From positions 1-15,499 of the forward strand of contig JAGSHR010000249.1 of assembly GCA_029855985.1 (NCBI GenBank): 15,499 nucleotides of DNA, given 5' to 3'. Positions 5,498-13,367 of the stretch are shown piece by piece. The notes below the pieces were generated by a model. It saw only the letters and a list, made by a program, of their open reading frames with translations, was not told the origin of the DNA and ran no database searches. Numbering within the stretch: the stretch's first letter is position 1; every line of letters begins with the position of its first letter. This DNA comes from Candidatus Njordarchaeota archaeon. GTDB taxonomy: Archaea; Thermoproteota; JANJXX01; Panguiarchaeales; Panguiarchaeaceae. Made by a program: the position numbers and the translations under genes.

Positions 5498-7204
5498 TTA
5501 AGTTTCTTTCTGGGCAGCCACTGTTTCGCCTGAGATTATTTTTTTATTTGATGGGAACCCGATTATTGGGGTTATGGGGCTTTTGTATCTCACTATTTTG
5601 TTTTCATCAAAGTTTTCTGGTTTAGTTAGGTGTCTTTGCGCTCCTGGTGGTGGCAGGTATCTTTTACACTCTTTGAGTCCCGTTCTCTGAGTAAGCATAA
5701 CAATTTTGTTATTAGTGTTAAGTCGATACCCACATTTTTTGCATTTGTATTCTGTTTTACTTTTCTTCTTCATTCTAGCGCCACATATTGGACACAATGG
5801 GTTCTTTTCAACAACTTCTGGTTGAAGACGTATAATATGCATTTCCTCTAGGTTCAGTTCTATGGTCCCCGTATTTTTTCTCTCAGTTACTGCACCTATT
5901 ATTTCTATGATATCACCGCCTCTTAATCTTAATGCTTGTTCTCTCAGTGGAGATTGTGGCTTGTAAATGTTAGATATTACCCACCAGTCCTGAGCTCTCG
6001 ACACTATTTTTACACTTGTTTTTCCCCTATCCAACCCTGCGACTTCAGTAATTAGTTTTACTGTTTGGTAAGGGCGAGCATAATTGGGATTATCCAACGG
6101 GATTACGTGCGCATTGGTTCCTTGATTTGATTTAAAGATTACCCAAAATTCTTCCTCTTCGTGTACTAGCATGTTTTTCGCTTCAATTAATTTCCTTGGG
6201 TCATAACCTCTAATCCCGTAGAGAACGGGGTCTGGGCCTGATGGTGCTATTAATATCCTTTCTCCATCAATATTATTGAATGTCCATTCCTTTAATCTCT
6301 CATTCATTTTTATTACAGATTCTTTATCAATAAACCTAGGTTTTCCAAGATTCTCTCTTTTCCTGTAAGCAAGTAACTCGAATGTATATGTTTCAAATTC
6401 GGCTCCTATGGCTGCAACTGCTCCAACGATCCCGTTCTCTTTCCCTGTTGCAGAATAAACCTCTAATTTACCCTCTGAAAGTTCAATTAAACTTTTTTTC
6501 ACCATGTTTGGTGTTAAAATATCCTTAACGCCCTTAGAGTATACCTCCTTAAACACATTGGGCACATCATCTTTATTGCTTGTGTATATTGCGAGTATTG
6601 CGCTCGTCTTTTTGAAAAAATAGTGTGCATATTCAATGAACGTGTTCTTTACCTCATTTATCACGTCATCATAGTTCTCTATTGGCACACGTGTTTTAAT
6701 CTTAACACTTGCATTGCCCCTCGTCTTCATGGGGACATTTGGGTTCAACCTAACCAAGTAGGGGTAATCTAGTATCTCCACTTTATCCCGAATTCTTTGT
6801 ATAATTTTTGCAGCTAAATACGTAGTACACATACCATAGGGCGAATCTGTATCATCTAGGGCTATTGTTAGGTACAATTTTTTTGCGGGCGATAATTTAT
6901 TCTCTTTTTTCAATATAAGTTCTAATTTCTTAGGCTTAGAGATTTCGAGTTTAGCTGATTTCATTACGCGCGTTTTCAAGTAATCATAATTGCGAAGCTT
7001 TGGATCTTTTGTTAAACATTCCTTGCAGACCCTTGCGAACCCAACCATTACTGAGTCTTCATCGCACACAAGTTCCCCGCATACAGCGCAGTAGCCTTTT
7101 GCTAGTTTCTTTCCACACTTTCTGCATAATGTGTACTCACAGATTTCACATATTTCCCTATCCCCTGTTATGGGGCGACCGCAGAACTTACATTCTCCAG
7201 TCAT
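5498..7204 (-). CDS. tiaS: tRNA(Ile2) 2-agmatinylcytidine synthetase with an N-terminal zinc-finger extension
   Basis: Uses ATP to join agmatine to C2 of the wobble cytidine 34 of tRNA-Ile2, so that it reads AUA and not AUG. The catalytic part starts near residue 110 with YLTIALDDTD (117-120), then GMCTTYL and PYLVRLNPNVP, as in known TiaS. A segment around 385-460 looks like the OB-fold domain, followed by a zinc ribbon (C471, C474, C488, C491) and the characteristic PPPGAQRHLTKP (518-528). At 568 residues it is well over the roughly 420 of Archaeoglobus TiaS. The excess is mainly an N-terminal region with eleven cysteines in CxxC pairs (5/8, 19/22, 27/30, 39/42, 60/63, plus C47) and a basic linker. 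Its substrate agmatine is made by PdaD, encoded nearby. The start has no clear ribosome-binding site and may be leaderless. Confidence 0.9.
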   Translation of the reverse strand: MTGECKFCGRPITGDREICEICEYTLCRKCGKKLAKGYCAVCGELVCDEDSVMVGFARVCKECLTKDPKLRNYDYLKTRVMKSAKLEISKPKKLELILKKENKLSPAKKLYLTIALDDTDSPYGMCTTYLAAKIIQRIRDKVEILDYPYLVRLNPNVPMKTRGNASVKIKTRVPIENYDDVINEVKNTFIEYAHYFFKKTSAILAIYTSNKDDVPNVFKEVYSKGVKDILTPNMVKKSLIELSEGKLEVYSATGKENGIVGAVAAIGAEFETYTFELLAYRKRENLGKPRFIDKESVIKMNERLKEWTFNNIDGERILIAPSGPDPVLYGIRGYDPRKLIEAKNMLVHEEEEFWVIFKSNQGTNAHVIPLDNPNYARPYQTVKLITEVAGLDRGKTSVKIVSRAQDWWVISNIYKPQSPLREQALRLRGGDIIEIIGAVTERKNTGTIELNLEEMHIIRLQPEVVEKNPLCPICGARMKKKSKTEYKCKKCGYRLNTNNKIVMLTQRTGLKECKRYLPPPGAQRHLTKPENFDENKIVRYKSPITPIIGFPSNKKIISGETVAAQKET

Positions 7205-7218
7205 TCGAAATACCAGTG

Positions 7219-7231
7219 CAATAATAATTAG
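7219..7231 (-). promoter_or_regulatory. Possible TATA box for a leaderless tiaS transcript
   Basis: The minus strand reads CTAATTATTATTG centred about 21 bases before the tiaS ATG, in the 40-base gap after the deoxyhypusine synthase gene. The ATG lacks a Shine-Dalgarno sequence, which agrees with transcription starting at or next to it. Confidence 0.3.
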
Positions 7232-7244
7232 AGGAAACTATTGT

Positions 7245-8228
7245 TTATCTTTCGGGTATAACTTCAAACAGGTAACCTGCTATTAGGGGTAATATTGCTG
7301 TAGCCTCGCCCTCAATTGTTATGTGATTAGCTCTTTTGCTGATTTTCCCCCAGGAGATTGCCTCGCGTGTTTTAGCACCAGAGAGACTCCCATCCCACTC
7401 TGGGGCAGTTGTTATGTAAACAGTCCTGTTTAATCCCCCTTTGAATTGATTCCACCAAATAACGTGGTGTTTGCTTATGCCGCCACCAATTATTAATGCC
7501 CCTGTTACCTCGTTTTCGTAAACAATGTCTGAGAGTCTTGATTCGTCCTTGAGAACGTTTACTCTAAAGTCTCTATATTTCTCCCTGAACAACCAAATTT
7601 GATAACCAAATGCACCATCTGTTATCCCTGGCACAAATATATCAATTTCGTTTTTGTATGCCCACCATATTATACTCTCCTCTTTATTTGGGCAATTTTC
7701 CAGATATTCTCCTAAAGCTCTTAATAATTCGTAGGTAGCTAACTCTTTTTGTCCCCTATTATAAAGACCTTCTAAAAGCTTTTGGGTATGCTCCTCTATA
7801 ACCATACCATAATTCTCAAAGGGAATAAACACGTTTCCCAACCTGTGTATCTCTAAGTCCCTCAGTAAATTGTCGTCTGCCTCAAAACGACCTTTGTAGT
7901 AATCCTTGAAGCATCGAGCAAGATCATGATCGATCGTCCCAGTTGTTGTTATTATCGCATTGAAGTACTTTCGCTTCACAAATTCCCTTATTACACCCCT
8001 TAGACCCGTAGATATTGGAGCTGCAGGGAACGATAAAAAGTTAAAGCTATTTTTATCCTCTATCATCTCTTTTAAGATCAATGCCCCCTCGTGAATCTTC
8101 GCTGCAGTAAATCCACCAACTTTGGAAAACGCTTCAACGAGGGATCGAACAGATTTAAAATCGTTTGGCTCAAGATCTCTCACTGGTTTTAGGTGCGATA
8201 TGAATTCATCTCTATCAATCTCTGCCAT
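7245..8228 (-). CDS. dys: Deoxyhypusine synthase
   Basis: Transfers the butylamine part of spermidine to a lysine of aIF5A using NAD, the first step of hypusine formation. Family landmarks are clear: IITTTGTIDHDLAR near the NAD site, PGITDGAFGYQIW, IIGGGISKHH, and TTAPEWDGSLSGAKTREAISWGK, whose last lysine (K295 here) aligns with the catalytic Lys329 of the human enzyme. Length is 327 from the chosen start. The frame extends upstream to an ATG at 8279, but the ATG at 8228 has a strong GGGAGGTT site before it and begins the conserved protein, so the shorter form is preferred. Its substrate is the product of the speD/speE pathway downstream; hypusination and TiaS both link this cluster to translation. 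Confidence 0.93.
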   Translation of the reverse strand: MAEIDRDEFISHLKPVRDLEPNDFKSVRSLVEAFSKVGGFTAAKIHEGALILKEMIEDKNSFNFLSFPAAPISTGLRGVIREFVKRKYFNAIITTTGTIDHDLARCFKDYYKGRFEADDNLLRDLEIHRLGNVFIPFENYGMVIEEHTQKLLEGLYNRGQKELATYELLRALGEYLENCPNKEESIIWWAYKNEIDIFVPGITDGAFGYQIWLFREKYRDFRVNVLKDESRLSDIVYENEVTGALIIGGGISKHHVIWWNQFKGGLNRTVYITTAPEWDGSLSGAKTREAISWGKISKRANHITIEGEATAILPLIAGYLFEVIPER

Positions 8229-8314
8229 ATTTGAACCTCCCAATAAACACTTAATTAAAGAAACTTTTGACTGTTTCATGTCCTTGGTGCGTTAAACCTT
8301 CTCTTTGAGTTTTA

Positions 8315-9118
8315 TTAGTAGTTTATCTCACTTAAAAACGTCGTTATCAATCGCACAATTTTCTCTGGCTCTTCAAGTATTGCATTGTGACCTGCGTTTT
8401 CTATCGTATAATGCCTCGCGTTTTTAATTTTACTAGCGATTTTTTCCATGGTTTTAACCTTTACAATCTTGTCTTTTCCACCAGAAATTAGCAAAACAGG
8501 TTTATTGATCTTATCCAATTGATCCCATAAGTCAATGTTTTTGTTGTGATCACCAACATTTATGAGAACATGAACAGGAACTGTCGCTGATTCCCTTCTC
8601 ACAAAATCCATGAGCCTATGATCTTTCCTATTAGCAAATAATCTAGGGGTCAGCATTAATGCTGCTATCTTCCTATTCCTTCTTAGAGCAAACTTTAACA
8701 TTTTGAAAAAGAACCCGCCATATGTTGACTTTAATTCATACGGAGCTGTGATTATCACCATGCCTTTCAATTCTCTCCTACAGTTGCTTCCGAGGTATAA
8801 ACCGATGACTCCGCCGAGACTGTGACCAATATATACAAACTCTTCTATGCCTAAATAATCAAGCAACTCTTCTATATCTTTTGCAATCCTATAAATAGAG
8901 TAATCCACATTTACAGGTTTATCTGATTCCCCATGCCCCCTTAAATCGAAGGTTACTACTCTATATTTCCTCAGTAAAGCTTCCCTTATATCGCGCCAAA
9001 ACCTGCTGGTAGCCCCCCACCCATGAACCATTAAAATTGCTTTACCTTCTCCTTCATCCTCGTAAACTATTTTGACTCCGTCACTTGCTATAAATACATC
9101 TCTCAAATTTAATCCCAT
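8315..9118 (-). CDS. Alpha/beta-fold hydrolase
   Basis: 267 residues with a complete alpha/beta hydrolase pattern: oxyanion motif MVHGWGATSRFW (30-41), RGHGESDKP (60-68), nucleophile elbow GHSLGG with Ser100, acid in ISGGKD (Asp216) and the catalytic His244 in NAGHNAILEEP. No signal peptide or membrane span is seen, so it is cytoplasmic. Substrate is unknown; relatives include esterases, lysophospholipases and C-C bond hydrolases. It begins one base after the stop of the longin-like gene, with its AGAGGT ribosome-binding site inside that gene, so the two are co-translated. A gap of 86 bases separates it from deoxyhypusine synthase, and a role in polyamine metabolism is not supported beyond adjacency. 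Confidence 0.85.
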   Translation of the reverse strand: MGLNLRDVFIASDGVKIVYEDEGEGKAILMVHGWGATSRFWRDIREALLRKYRVVTFDLRGHGESDKPVNVDYSIYRIAKDIEELLDYLGIEEFVYIGHSLGGVIGLYLGSNCRRELKGMVIITAPYELKSTYGGFFFKMLKFALRRNRKIAALMLTPRLFANRKDHRLMDFVRRESATVPVHVLINVGDHNKNIDLWDQLDKINKPVLLISGGKDKIVKVKTMEKIASKIKNARHYTIENAGHNAILEEPEKIVRLITTFLSEINY

Positions 9119-9119
9119 G

Positions 9120-9725
9120 TTATACCTCTGATCTCATATAGTTTAATGCTGTTTTTAGTATTTCAATGAACCTCTCAATATCCCCCGTTCTAACTCTCTT
9201 CAATTTTACATTATCCTCATCAGTTTCAAGTTCCAATTCGGGTTCGAGAAGGTTCCTAACTATATCTAAGCTCCCGTTTTTCTTTTTTTCAACGAACTGA
9301 GAGTACTCCTCTTTAAATTGTCCGTAAAGGTCTACCAACTCGTTATATTTCTCATAAAACTTCCTAAGAATGTTGCTAAATAGGTTTGACTCGTGGGATT
9401 CCACTAGGCCATCTTCCTCTTTAACATATTTCAACGTCAAATTTAATGAGTTAAGCAATAATTCGAAAAACCATTCAACATCCCCACTTGGTTTCTCATT
9501 AAGCTTTGTTATTACGAGATATTCACCAATCCTATCTATCCTATAGATTTTTGTTCCTAGCTCAATGTAATTAACTGATTCTCCTTCTATACCCTTTACT
9601 AGATTGTCTAGGGATTTCACTACACCAGTAAAAATGGAGAATTCTGTTTCTGCAACGTTTTCTTTAGGATAAATAGCTATAGGTACACCAGAGGGGTCTG
9701 TTATTGCTATCATCTGGATGATCAC
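9120..9725 (-). CDS. Longin-like (roadblock/longin superfamily) protein with helical C-terminus
   Basis: About 201 residues. The first roughly 100 residues read as a profilin-like longin pattern: strand IIQMIAITD, turn PSG, strand VPIAIYP, a long helix (FSIFTGVVKSLDNLVKGI), three strands (VNYIEL, KIYRIDRI, EYLVITKL) and a helix (DVEWFFELLLNSLNL). The rest is charged and helical, with a possible coiled coil around YEKYNELVDLYGQFKEEY. Such domains often act as dimerisation platforms for small GTPases, but no GTPase gene is in the window. The assignment rests on predicted secondary structure only. Start choice: GTG at 9734 lies in the AAGGTGA site, so the GTG at 9725, five bases after it, is preferred. 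The hydrolase gene follows after one base. Confidence 0.6.
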   Translation of the reverse strand: MIIQMIAITDPSGVPIAIYPKENVAETEFSIFTGVVKSLDNLVKGIEGESVNYIELGTKIYRIDRIGEYLVITKLNEKPSGDVEWFFELLLNSLNLTLKYVKEEDGLVESHESNLFSNILRKFYEKYNELVDLYGQFKEEYSQFVEKKKNGSLDIVRNLLEPELELETDEDNVKLKRVRTGDIERFIEILKTALNYMRSEV

Positions 9726-9776
9726 TCTATTCACCTTGACCCAAATTTCCCCCCATATTAAGACTTTACGGGCAAA

Positions 9777-9784
9777 TATTTAAA
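9777..9784 (-). promoter_or_regulatory. TATA box for the longin-like/hydrolase pair
   Basis: The minus strand reads TTTATTTTTAAATATTTG about 55 bases before the preferred start; its centre predicts transcription start near 9755 and a leader of about 30 bases containing AAGGTGA. Confidence 0.5.
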
Positions 9785-9837
9785 AATAAATGTGCTTATT
9801 GGGCGCTATCAAGATAATGAAGAGTTAGAAATAATTA

Positions 9838-9870
9838 ATAAAAATTGATATGTATAAAAAATTTCAAAAA
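9838..9870 (-). terminator. T-tract terminator after the 6-TM protein gene
   Basis: Downstream of the gene ending at 9893, the minus strand has three successive T runs (TTTTT, TTTTTT, TTTTT) within about 33 bases, without a strong hairpin. This is typical of archaeal intrinsic termination. Confidence 0.5.
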
Positions 9871-9892
9871 CAATTAAGCTTCTACGTTGTAC

Positions 9893-11860
9893 CTAAGCCT
9901 TGACTAAAATTCGAAAACTTGTGATTATCCATCTATTATTTTTAAAAATAACAGTTAGATTAACATAGTCACCTGGTCTTGCCTCTAACAACTGGTACCA
10001 ATCCGTTATGTTAACGGTTTCAGGGGTAGCCTCAGCGAATTGAACTGTTGTGTTATTCAAGTGCAACACAATGTGTGTAGTTCCCTCATAAACATACGTA
10101 TACTTGTTAATAATAGTAGTATTAAGTTCCATCATACTCCCATTTACAACTTTCCCCATTAAAGATTCCTTATAGAGATTCAATACTCTCTCAACAAAAT
10201 CTGGGCCATGTTCGTCTTCCCTTATTATAGAGAAAGCAAAATAAGAAATATCCCTAGCGTTAATTAGGGCAAGCCCTGCGAAAACTGTTGTTCCCTCTTT
10301 TTCCCAATATACTGGAACATACCACGTCCAAACAATCTCATGTGTCTTGGGGTGATAAACAGGGTATAACATTCCCATTGTCGCAAAATAATAACCAGTA
10401 GCAGGTCTTGGGAGGTTTGATTCCGCTATATCATGTGCAACTCTACCACTTATTAGCCCCTTCTCTTTGAAATCATGAAAGTATATCCCGCTTGTGTTTA
10501 TTTTGATTATCCCCGCTAGGGTCCTATCGTTTCCTATTGGGTGCAAGTGTATGAAAGCCTCTACTCTCCCACTATCTGGATTAATTATGTATCGCGTGTC
10601 TTCAGTAATCTCGACTCTATCGGGTGAGGTCGGTATCCAGAGGAAACCAGGGGCGAAGAGATCTACACTGTTTCCTCTCCTGAAGTCACCCCAATTAGTA
10701 ACAATTGTTTCTATTAAATCCTCATCGATCAGTTGGGGTATCCAATCTGGTGCATTGTGCCAATCATACACTGCATAAATTGAACCATCATTATTGTAAA
10801 CAACTATCTTATCTGGAACACTATAAATAAGTGGAGTGACTTTAACCCTTGCTAAAACCAATTTTATTCCATCAGTTGGGTGAACGACAAAGTATGCCAA
10901 GGAATTTTGGAGATTCGTGTCTTCTAGGTAGTTAACGATTTGAGCATCATGTCCCCCTAGCAAATCGTTTCCAATATAAAATTTTTCCTTTATTATTGTG
11001 GGTGGACGAAGTGGGTCGTTTGCATGAACTATTATGAAACCCTTAATGTAATTTTCTGCCCACAAATTATTGGGATAAACAGGCGCAATCCATATGAGGT
11101 CGCTACCATTAAGAGAAATATGGGGCACTCCTAGACGCGCATTAGAACCAAACTCTGAAATATACCTTAACATAATTGACCGTGCTAAATTGTCGTCAAC
11201 CAACCTAACAAGGTGTGATGGTACCTCGTTTTTAAATGGCGGCTCTGATGTCGTTACAATCTCGTTGTTAAAGTGCTGTGCTTGGAAGAAATTAGCAAAC
11301 GTTAACATTGTGAATATTGTTGAGAACACCAAAAGTATGTAGACTACTGCTATAATCTTACTAATGTCAATACGTCTAAATCCGAGCAATACTGAGAAAA
11401 GCTCAGGGAAGAAAATTAACTTAAGGAAAATTATCGCGAGGTAAAAGTATATCGCAGGTAAAGTTAAAAACACGAATATTAAAAGTGGAAATATCGCAAA
11501 AATGAAAGCTGAGAATATATATAGATTGTAGATTGCTCTCCTAGTGGGATCCCCTGCTACGCCAAAAATATTCAATTCAATGTATGCTTCACCCGCTTTC
11601 TTAACGTGGTATAACACCAGAAGATTAATGACAACTCCCCTGACTAGCAATTCGAAACTCCCAAGGGTGGGTGGTGGCCAAAACAAAAGAGTAACTACCG
11701 AACCGAGGAAAAAGAGTTGACCAAAAATGAATACCCCTATTAGGTAGTTCTTGATCGTGGACGCTAACATTCTTTCAGGTAGAAAGTAGTAACGATATTT
11801 CGCAATTATGAGGTAAGATATTAAGGCTATTTCGCCTGCTATTATATAGTTTAAGCCCAT
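9893..11860 (-). CDS. Uncharacterised membrane protein with six spans and a large exported repeat domain
   Basis: 655 residues. Six membrane segments are visible at about 5-21, 39-61, 71-87, 113-133, 135-151 and 168-190. The remaining 460 residues are soluble and probably outside the cell. They contain an internal repeat: LIWIAPVY...KGFIIVHANDP (255-283) resembles IVWTWYVPVY...AGLALINARDI (509-539); a weaker third copy may start at FLWIP (407). The last 85 residues are rich in beta strands. At least seven N-glycosylation sequons occur outside (for example N251, N455, N573, N580, N602, N617, N634), mostly near the C-terminus. I do not recognise the family. A 15-base inverted repeat precedes the start. 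The upstream neighbour is a polyprenol kinase homologue that could supply glycan carrier lipid. No catalytic motif is apparent. Confidence 0.8.
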   Translation of the reverse strand: MGLNYIIAGEIALISYLIIAKYRYYFLPERMLASTIKNYLIGVFIFGQLFFLGSVVTLLFWPPPTLGSFELLVRGVVINLLVLYHVKKAGEAYIELNIFGVAGDPTRRAIYNLYIFSAFIFAIFPLLIFVFLTLPAIYFYLAIIFLKLIFFPELFSVLLGFRRIDISKIIAVVYILLVFSTIFTMLTFANFFQAQHFNNEIVTTSEPPFKNEVPSHLVRLVDDNLARSIMLRYISEFGSNARLGVPHISLNGSDLIWIAPVYPNNLWAENYIKGFIIVHANDPLRPPTIIKEKFYIGNDLLGGHDAQIVNYLEDTNLQNSLAYFVVHPTDGIKLVLARVKVTPLIYSVPDKIVVYNNDGSIYAVYDWHNAPDWIPQLIDEDLIETIVTNWGDFRRGNSVDLFAPGFLWIPTSPDRVEITEDTRYIINPDSGRVEAFIHLHPIGNDRTLAGIIKINTSGIYFHDFKEKGLISGRVAHDIAESNLPRPATGYYFATMGMLYPVYHPKTHEIVWTWYVPVYWEKEGTTVFAGLALINARDISYFAFSIIREDEHGPDFVERVLNLYKESLMGKVVNGSMMELNTTIINKYTYVYEGTTHIVLHLNNTTVQFAEATPETVNITDWYQLLEARPGDYVNLTVIFKNNRWIITSFRILVKA

Positions 11861-11882
11861 TAGAATCCCTTGGAAAAAACAC

Positions 11883-11897
11883 TAGACTAATAGTCTA
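11883..11897. promoter_or_regulatory. Inverted repeat, possible operator
   Basis: TAGACT-AAT-AGTCTA is a perfect 6-3-6 inverted repeat ending 22 bases before the start codon of the membrane protein gene. It lies just downstream of a T-rich TATA-like stretch (minus strand CTATTTTTC), so it would overlap or adjoin the transcription start, a usual place for an archaeal repressor site. The binding protein is unknown. Confidence 0.4.
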
Positions 11898-11970
11898 TTG
11901 AAAAATAGATGTTATTTATTGTTATTAAATGGAACAGAATTCCTCGCGTGCTAATTAACAACCATCATAA

Positions 11971-12633
11971 TTAAAAAATGATGCTTCCCACAAACCAAAG
12001 GAAAACCGAGAGTAGAATCGGGATTGTTAAGTTGTCACTATGATAAGGAGATATTGCCTCTATAAAAGTGACAAAAATGCCACCTAATACTACCAATGGT
12101 AAACTAATTAAATGTCCAACGAAAATAACCTGACTTATAGCTATTGATAACATGGACAGAAAAAAAACAGTTAAACTCCCCTCAATAGACTTCTCTTTAA
12201 CCCAAGGGATCTTGTACCTGTGCTTACCATATCTCGAACCAATGAGACCGCCTAACCCATCACCAAAAGCTAGAGAGAAAATAGCTGCTGCACCCTCATA
12301 CCTCATAAAGAAAAAGTAAGTCACGACCGTAAACGAGAAAGCATAAAAAACTAACCCAATATGTTTTTCATCCCCTTCCGAGAATGTTCTCCTTATACTT
12401 TTTGGCGCTAAAGCTAACATTATCGTGACAATTAAGGGAACGCTAGTAGCCCACAAGTAATCATTGAAGAGGAACCAAAGTAAAGGCCAAACTCCCATAC
12501 TTGTATGGGTTAACTCCCTCAAAGTGTTTGAAGATACACCTCTATCTTTTAGAAACTTGGCTAGTGAAACGATTACAATCACGTAGACAAAGGATAAGAC
12601 AAAAGCTAGTGGATCATTATTCAATAAACTCAT
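11971..12633 (-). CDS. CTP-dependent polyprenol (dolichol/phytol) kinase family protein
   Basis: 220-residue polytopic membrane protein with about six or seven spans. Family motifs are present: RELTH (R39, H43) in an early segment, LAFGDGLGGLIGSRYGKHR (121-139), KSIEGS (148-153), and near the end EAISPYHSDNLTIPI (192-206). The family includes dolichol kinase Sec59 and phytol/geranylgeraniol kinases, which phosphorylate isoprenoid alcohols with CTP or another nucleotide. In archaea, likely jobs are recycling of dolichol phosphate for N-glycosylation or salvage of geranylgeraniol for ether lipids. The substrate cannot be told from sequence. The ATG at 12633 has no clear ribosome-binding site. 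The 80-base gap to the HIT gene contains two AACTTG copies and T tracts; the sequon-rich membrane protein is downstream. Confidence 0.8.
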   Translation of the reverse strand: MSLLNNDPLAFVLSFVYVIVIVSLAKFLKDRGVSSNTLRELTHTSMGVWPLLWFLFNDYLWATSVPLIVTIMLALAPKSIRRTFSEGDEKHIGLVFYAFSFTVVTYFFFMRYEGAAAIFSLAFGDGLGGLIGSRYGKHRYKIPWVKEKSIEGSLTVFFLSMLSIAISQVIFVGHLISLPLVVLGGIFVTFIEAISPYHSDNLTIPILLSVFLWFVGSIIF

Positions 12634-12713
12634 CCCGATTCGCCCCTGAACAAATAGTGAGAACTCCTAAAAATCCAAGTTTTTTACGTATACAAGTTTT
12701 TCTAGTGTTCTAT

Positions 12714-13211
12714 TTATTTTTCTCGACCCTCTATTTCGGAGATTGCTTTTTTCAGTCTCTTATATGTCTCCTCAAGTCCCTCTGAAACAACCTTTGTATC
12801 CGCGATAACAGGCATAAAATTAGTGTCACCATCCCACCTAGGCACAACATGCAAGTGTAAGTGATCATAGATACTTGCGCCAGCTGCTTTACCCAGATTT
12901 AATCCAACATTGAAACCGTGGGGCCTGAACTCCTGTTTTATCGCTTTCATTATAAGCGTAGAAGCATAATGGAGTTCAAGAACTTCATCTTTTGTTAGTT
13001 CTGATAAGTCGCTAACATGCCTATATGGAGCTATTAAAACGTGTCCTGAATTATATGGGAACCGGTTCAATATTATGAAAACGTTTTTTCCTCTCCAGAC
13101 AATGAACGTTTCATCGTCCTTATCCATTTTTGGATAATCACATAAAAAGCAACCCTTATACTTTTCAATTTTGAAATATTCCACCCTCCAAGGTGCCCAT
13201 AATCTCTCCAT
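12714..13211 (-). CDS. HIT-family nucleotide hydrolase/transferase
   Basis: 165 residues. The histidine triad is HLHLHVVPRW (H117, H119, H121), with the central part of the active site preceded by GFNVGLNLGKAAGASIYD. The N-terminus has LWAPWRVEY and CFLCDYP (C21, C24), which with histidines form the zinc site of the prokaryotic Fhit/Ap4A-phosphorylase-like branch. Expected reaction: cleavage of nucleoside phosphoester or phosphoramide bonds such as Ap4A or AMP-amino conjugates; exact substrate unknown. The ATG follows AAGGCGGT. It is divergent from the small helical protein gene across 156 bases and leads the minus-strand run. Confidence 0.88.
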   Translation of the reverse strand: MERLWAPWRVEYFKIEKYKGCFLCDYPKMDKDDETFIVWRGKNVFIILNRFPYNSGHVLIAPYRHVSDLSELTKDEVLELHYASTLIMKAIKQEFRPHGFNVGLNLGKAAGASIYDHLHLHVVPRWDGDTNFMPVIADTKVVSEGLEETYKRLKKAISEIEGREK

Positions 13212-13287
13212 AAAACCGCCTTAAGCAAAATCGTTAACACTTGCTTTAACATAGTTTTTTCTTATTTTGAAAGCTAAATCTAACGAT

Positions 13288-13315
13288 ACAATTTTAATTG
13301 TCTTTAAAGTTATAG
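13288..13315. promoter_or_regulatory. Divergent promoter region with inverted repeat
   Basis: Between the divergent HIT gene and the small helical protein gene, ACAATT-TT-AATTGT (13288-13301) is a 6-2-6 inverted repeat directly adjoining TCTTTAAAGTTATAG (13301-13315), a possible TATA box for the plus-strand operon. The repeat is AT-rich, so chance occurrence is quite possible. Confidence 0.28.
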
Positions 13316-13367
13316 AAAATAATCTTGTATTTATGGATATAAACATCAATTATTTATCGGTGAAAAT

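Noticed and set aside
8250..8259. TTTAATTAAG as a TATA box for deoxyhypusine synthase
   Set aside because: It would place transcription start at the ATG, downstream of the strong ribosome-binding site, so the two signals conflict.
8228..8279. 17-residue N-terminal extension of deoxyhypusine synthase
   Set aside because: A strong GGGAGGTT ribosome-binding site precedes the internal ATG, and the extension is not like the conserved N-terminus.
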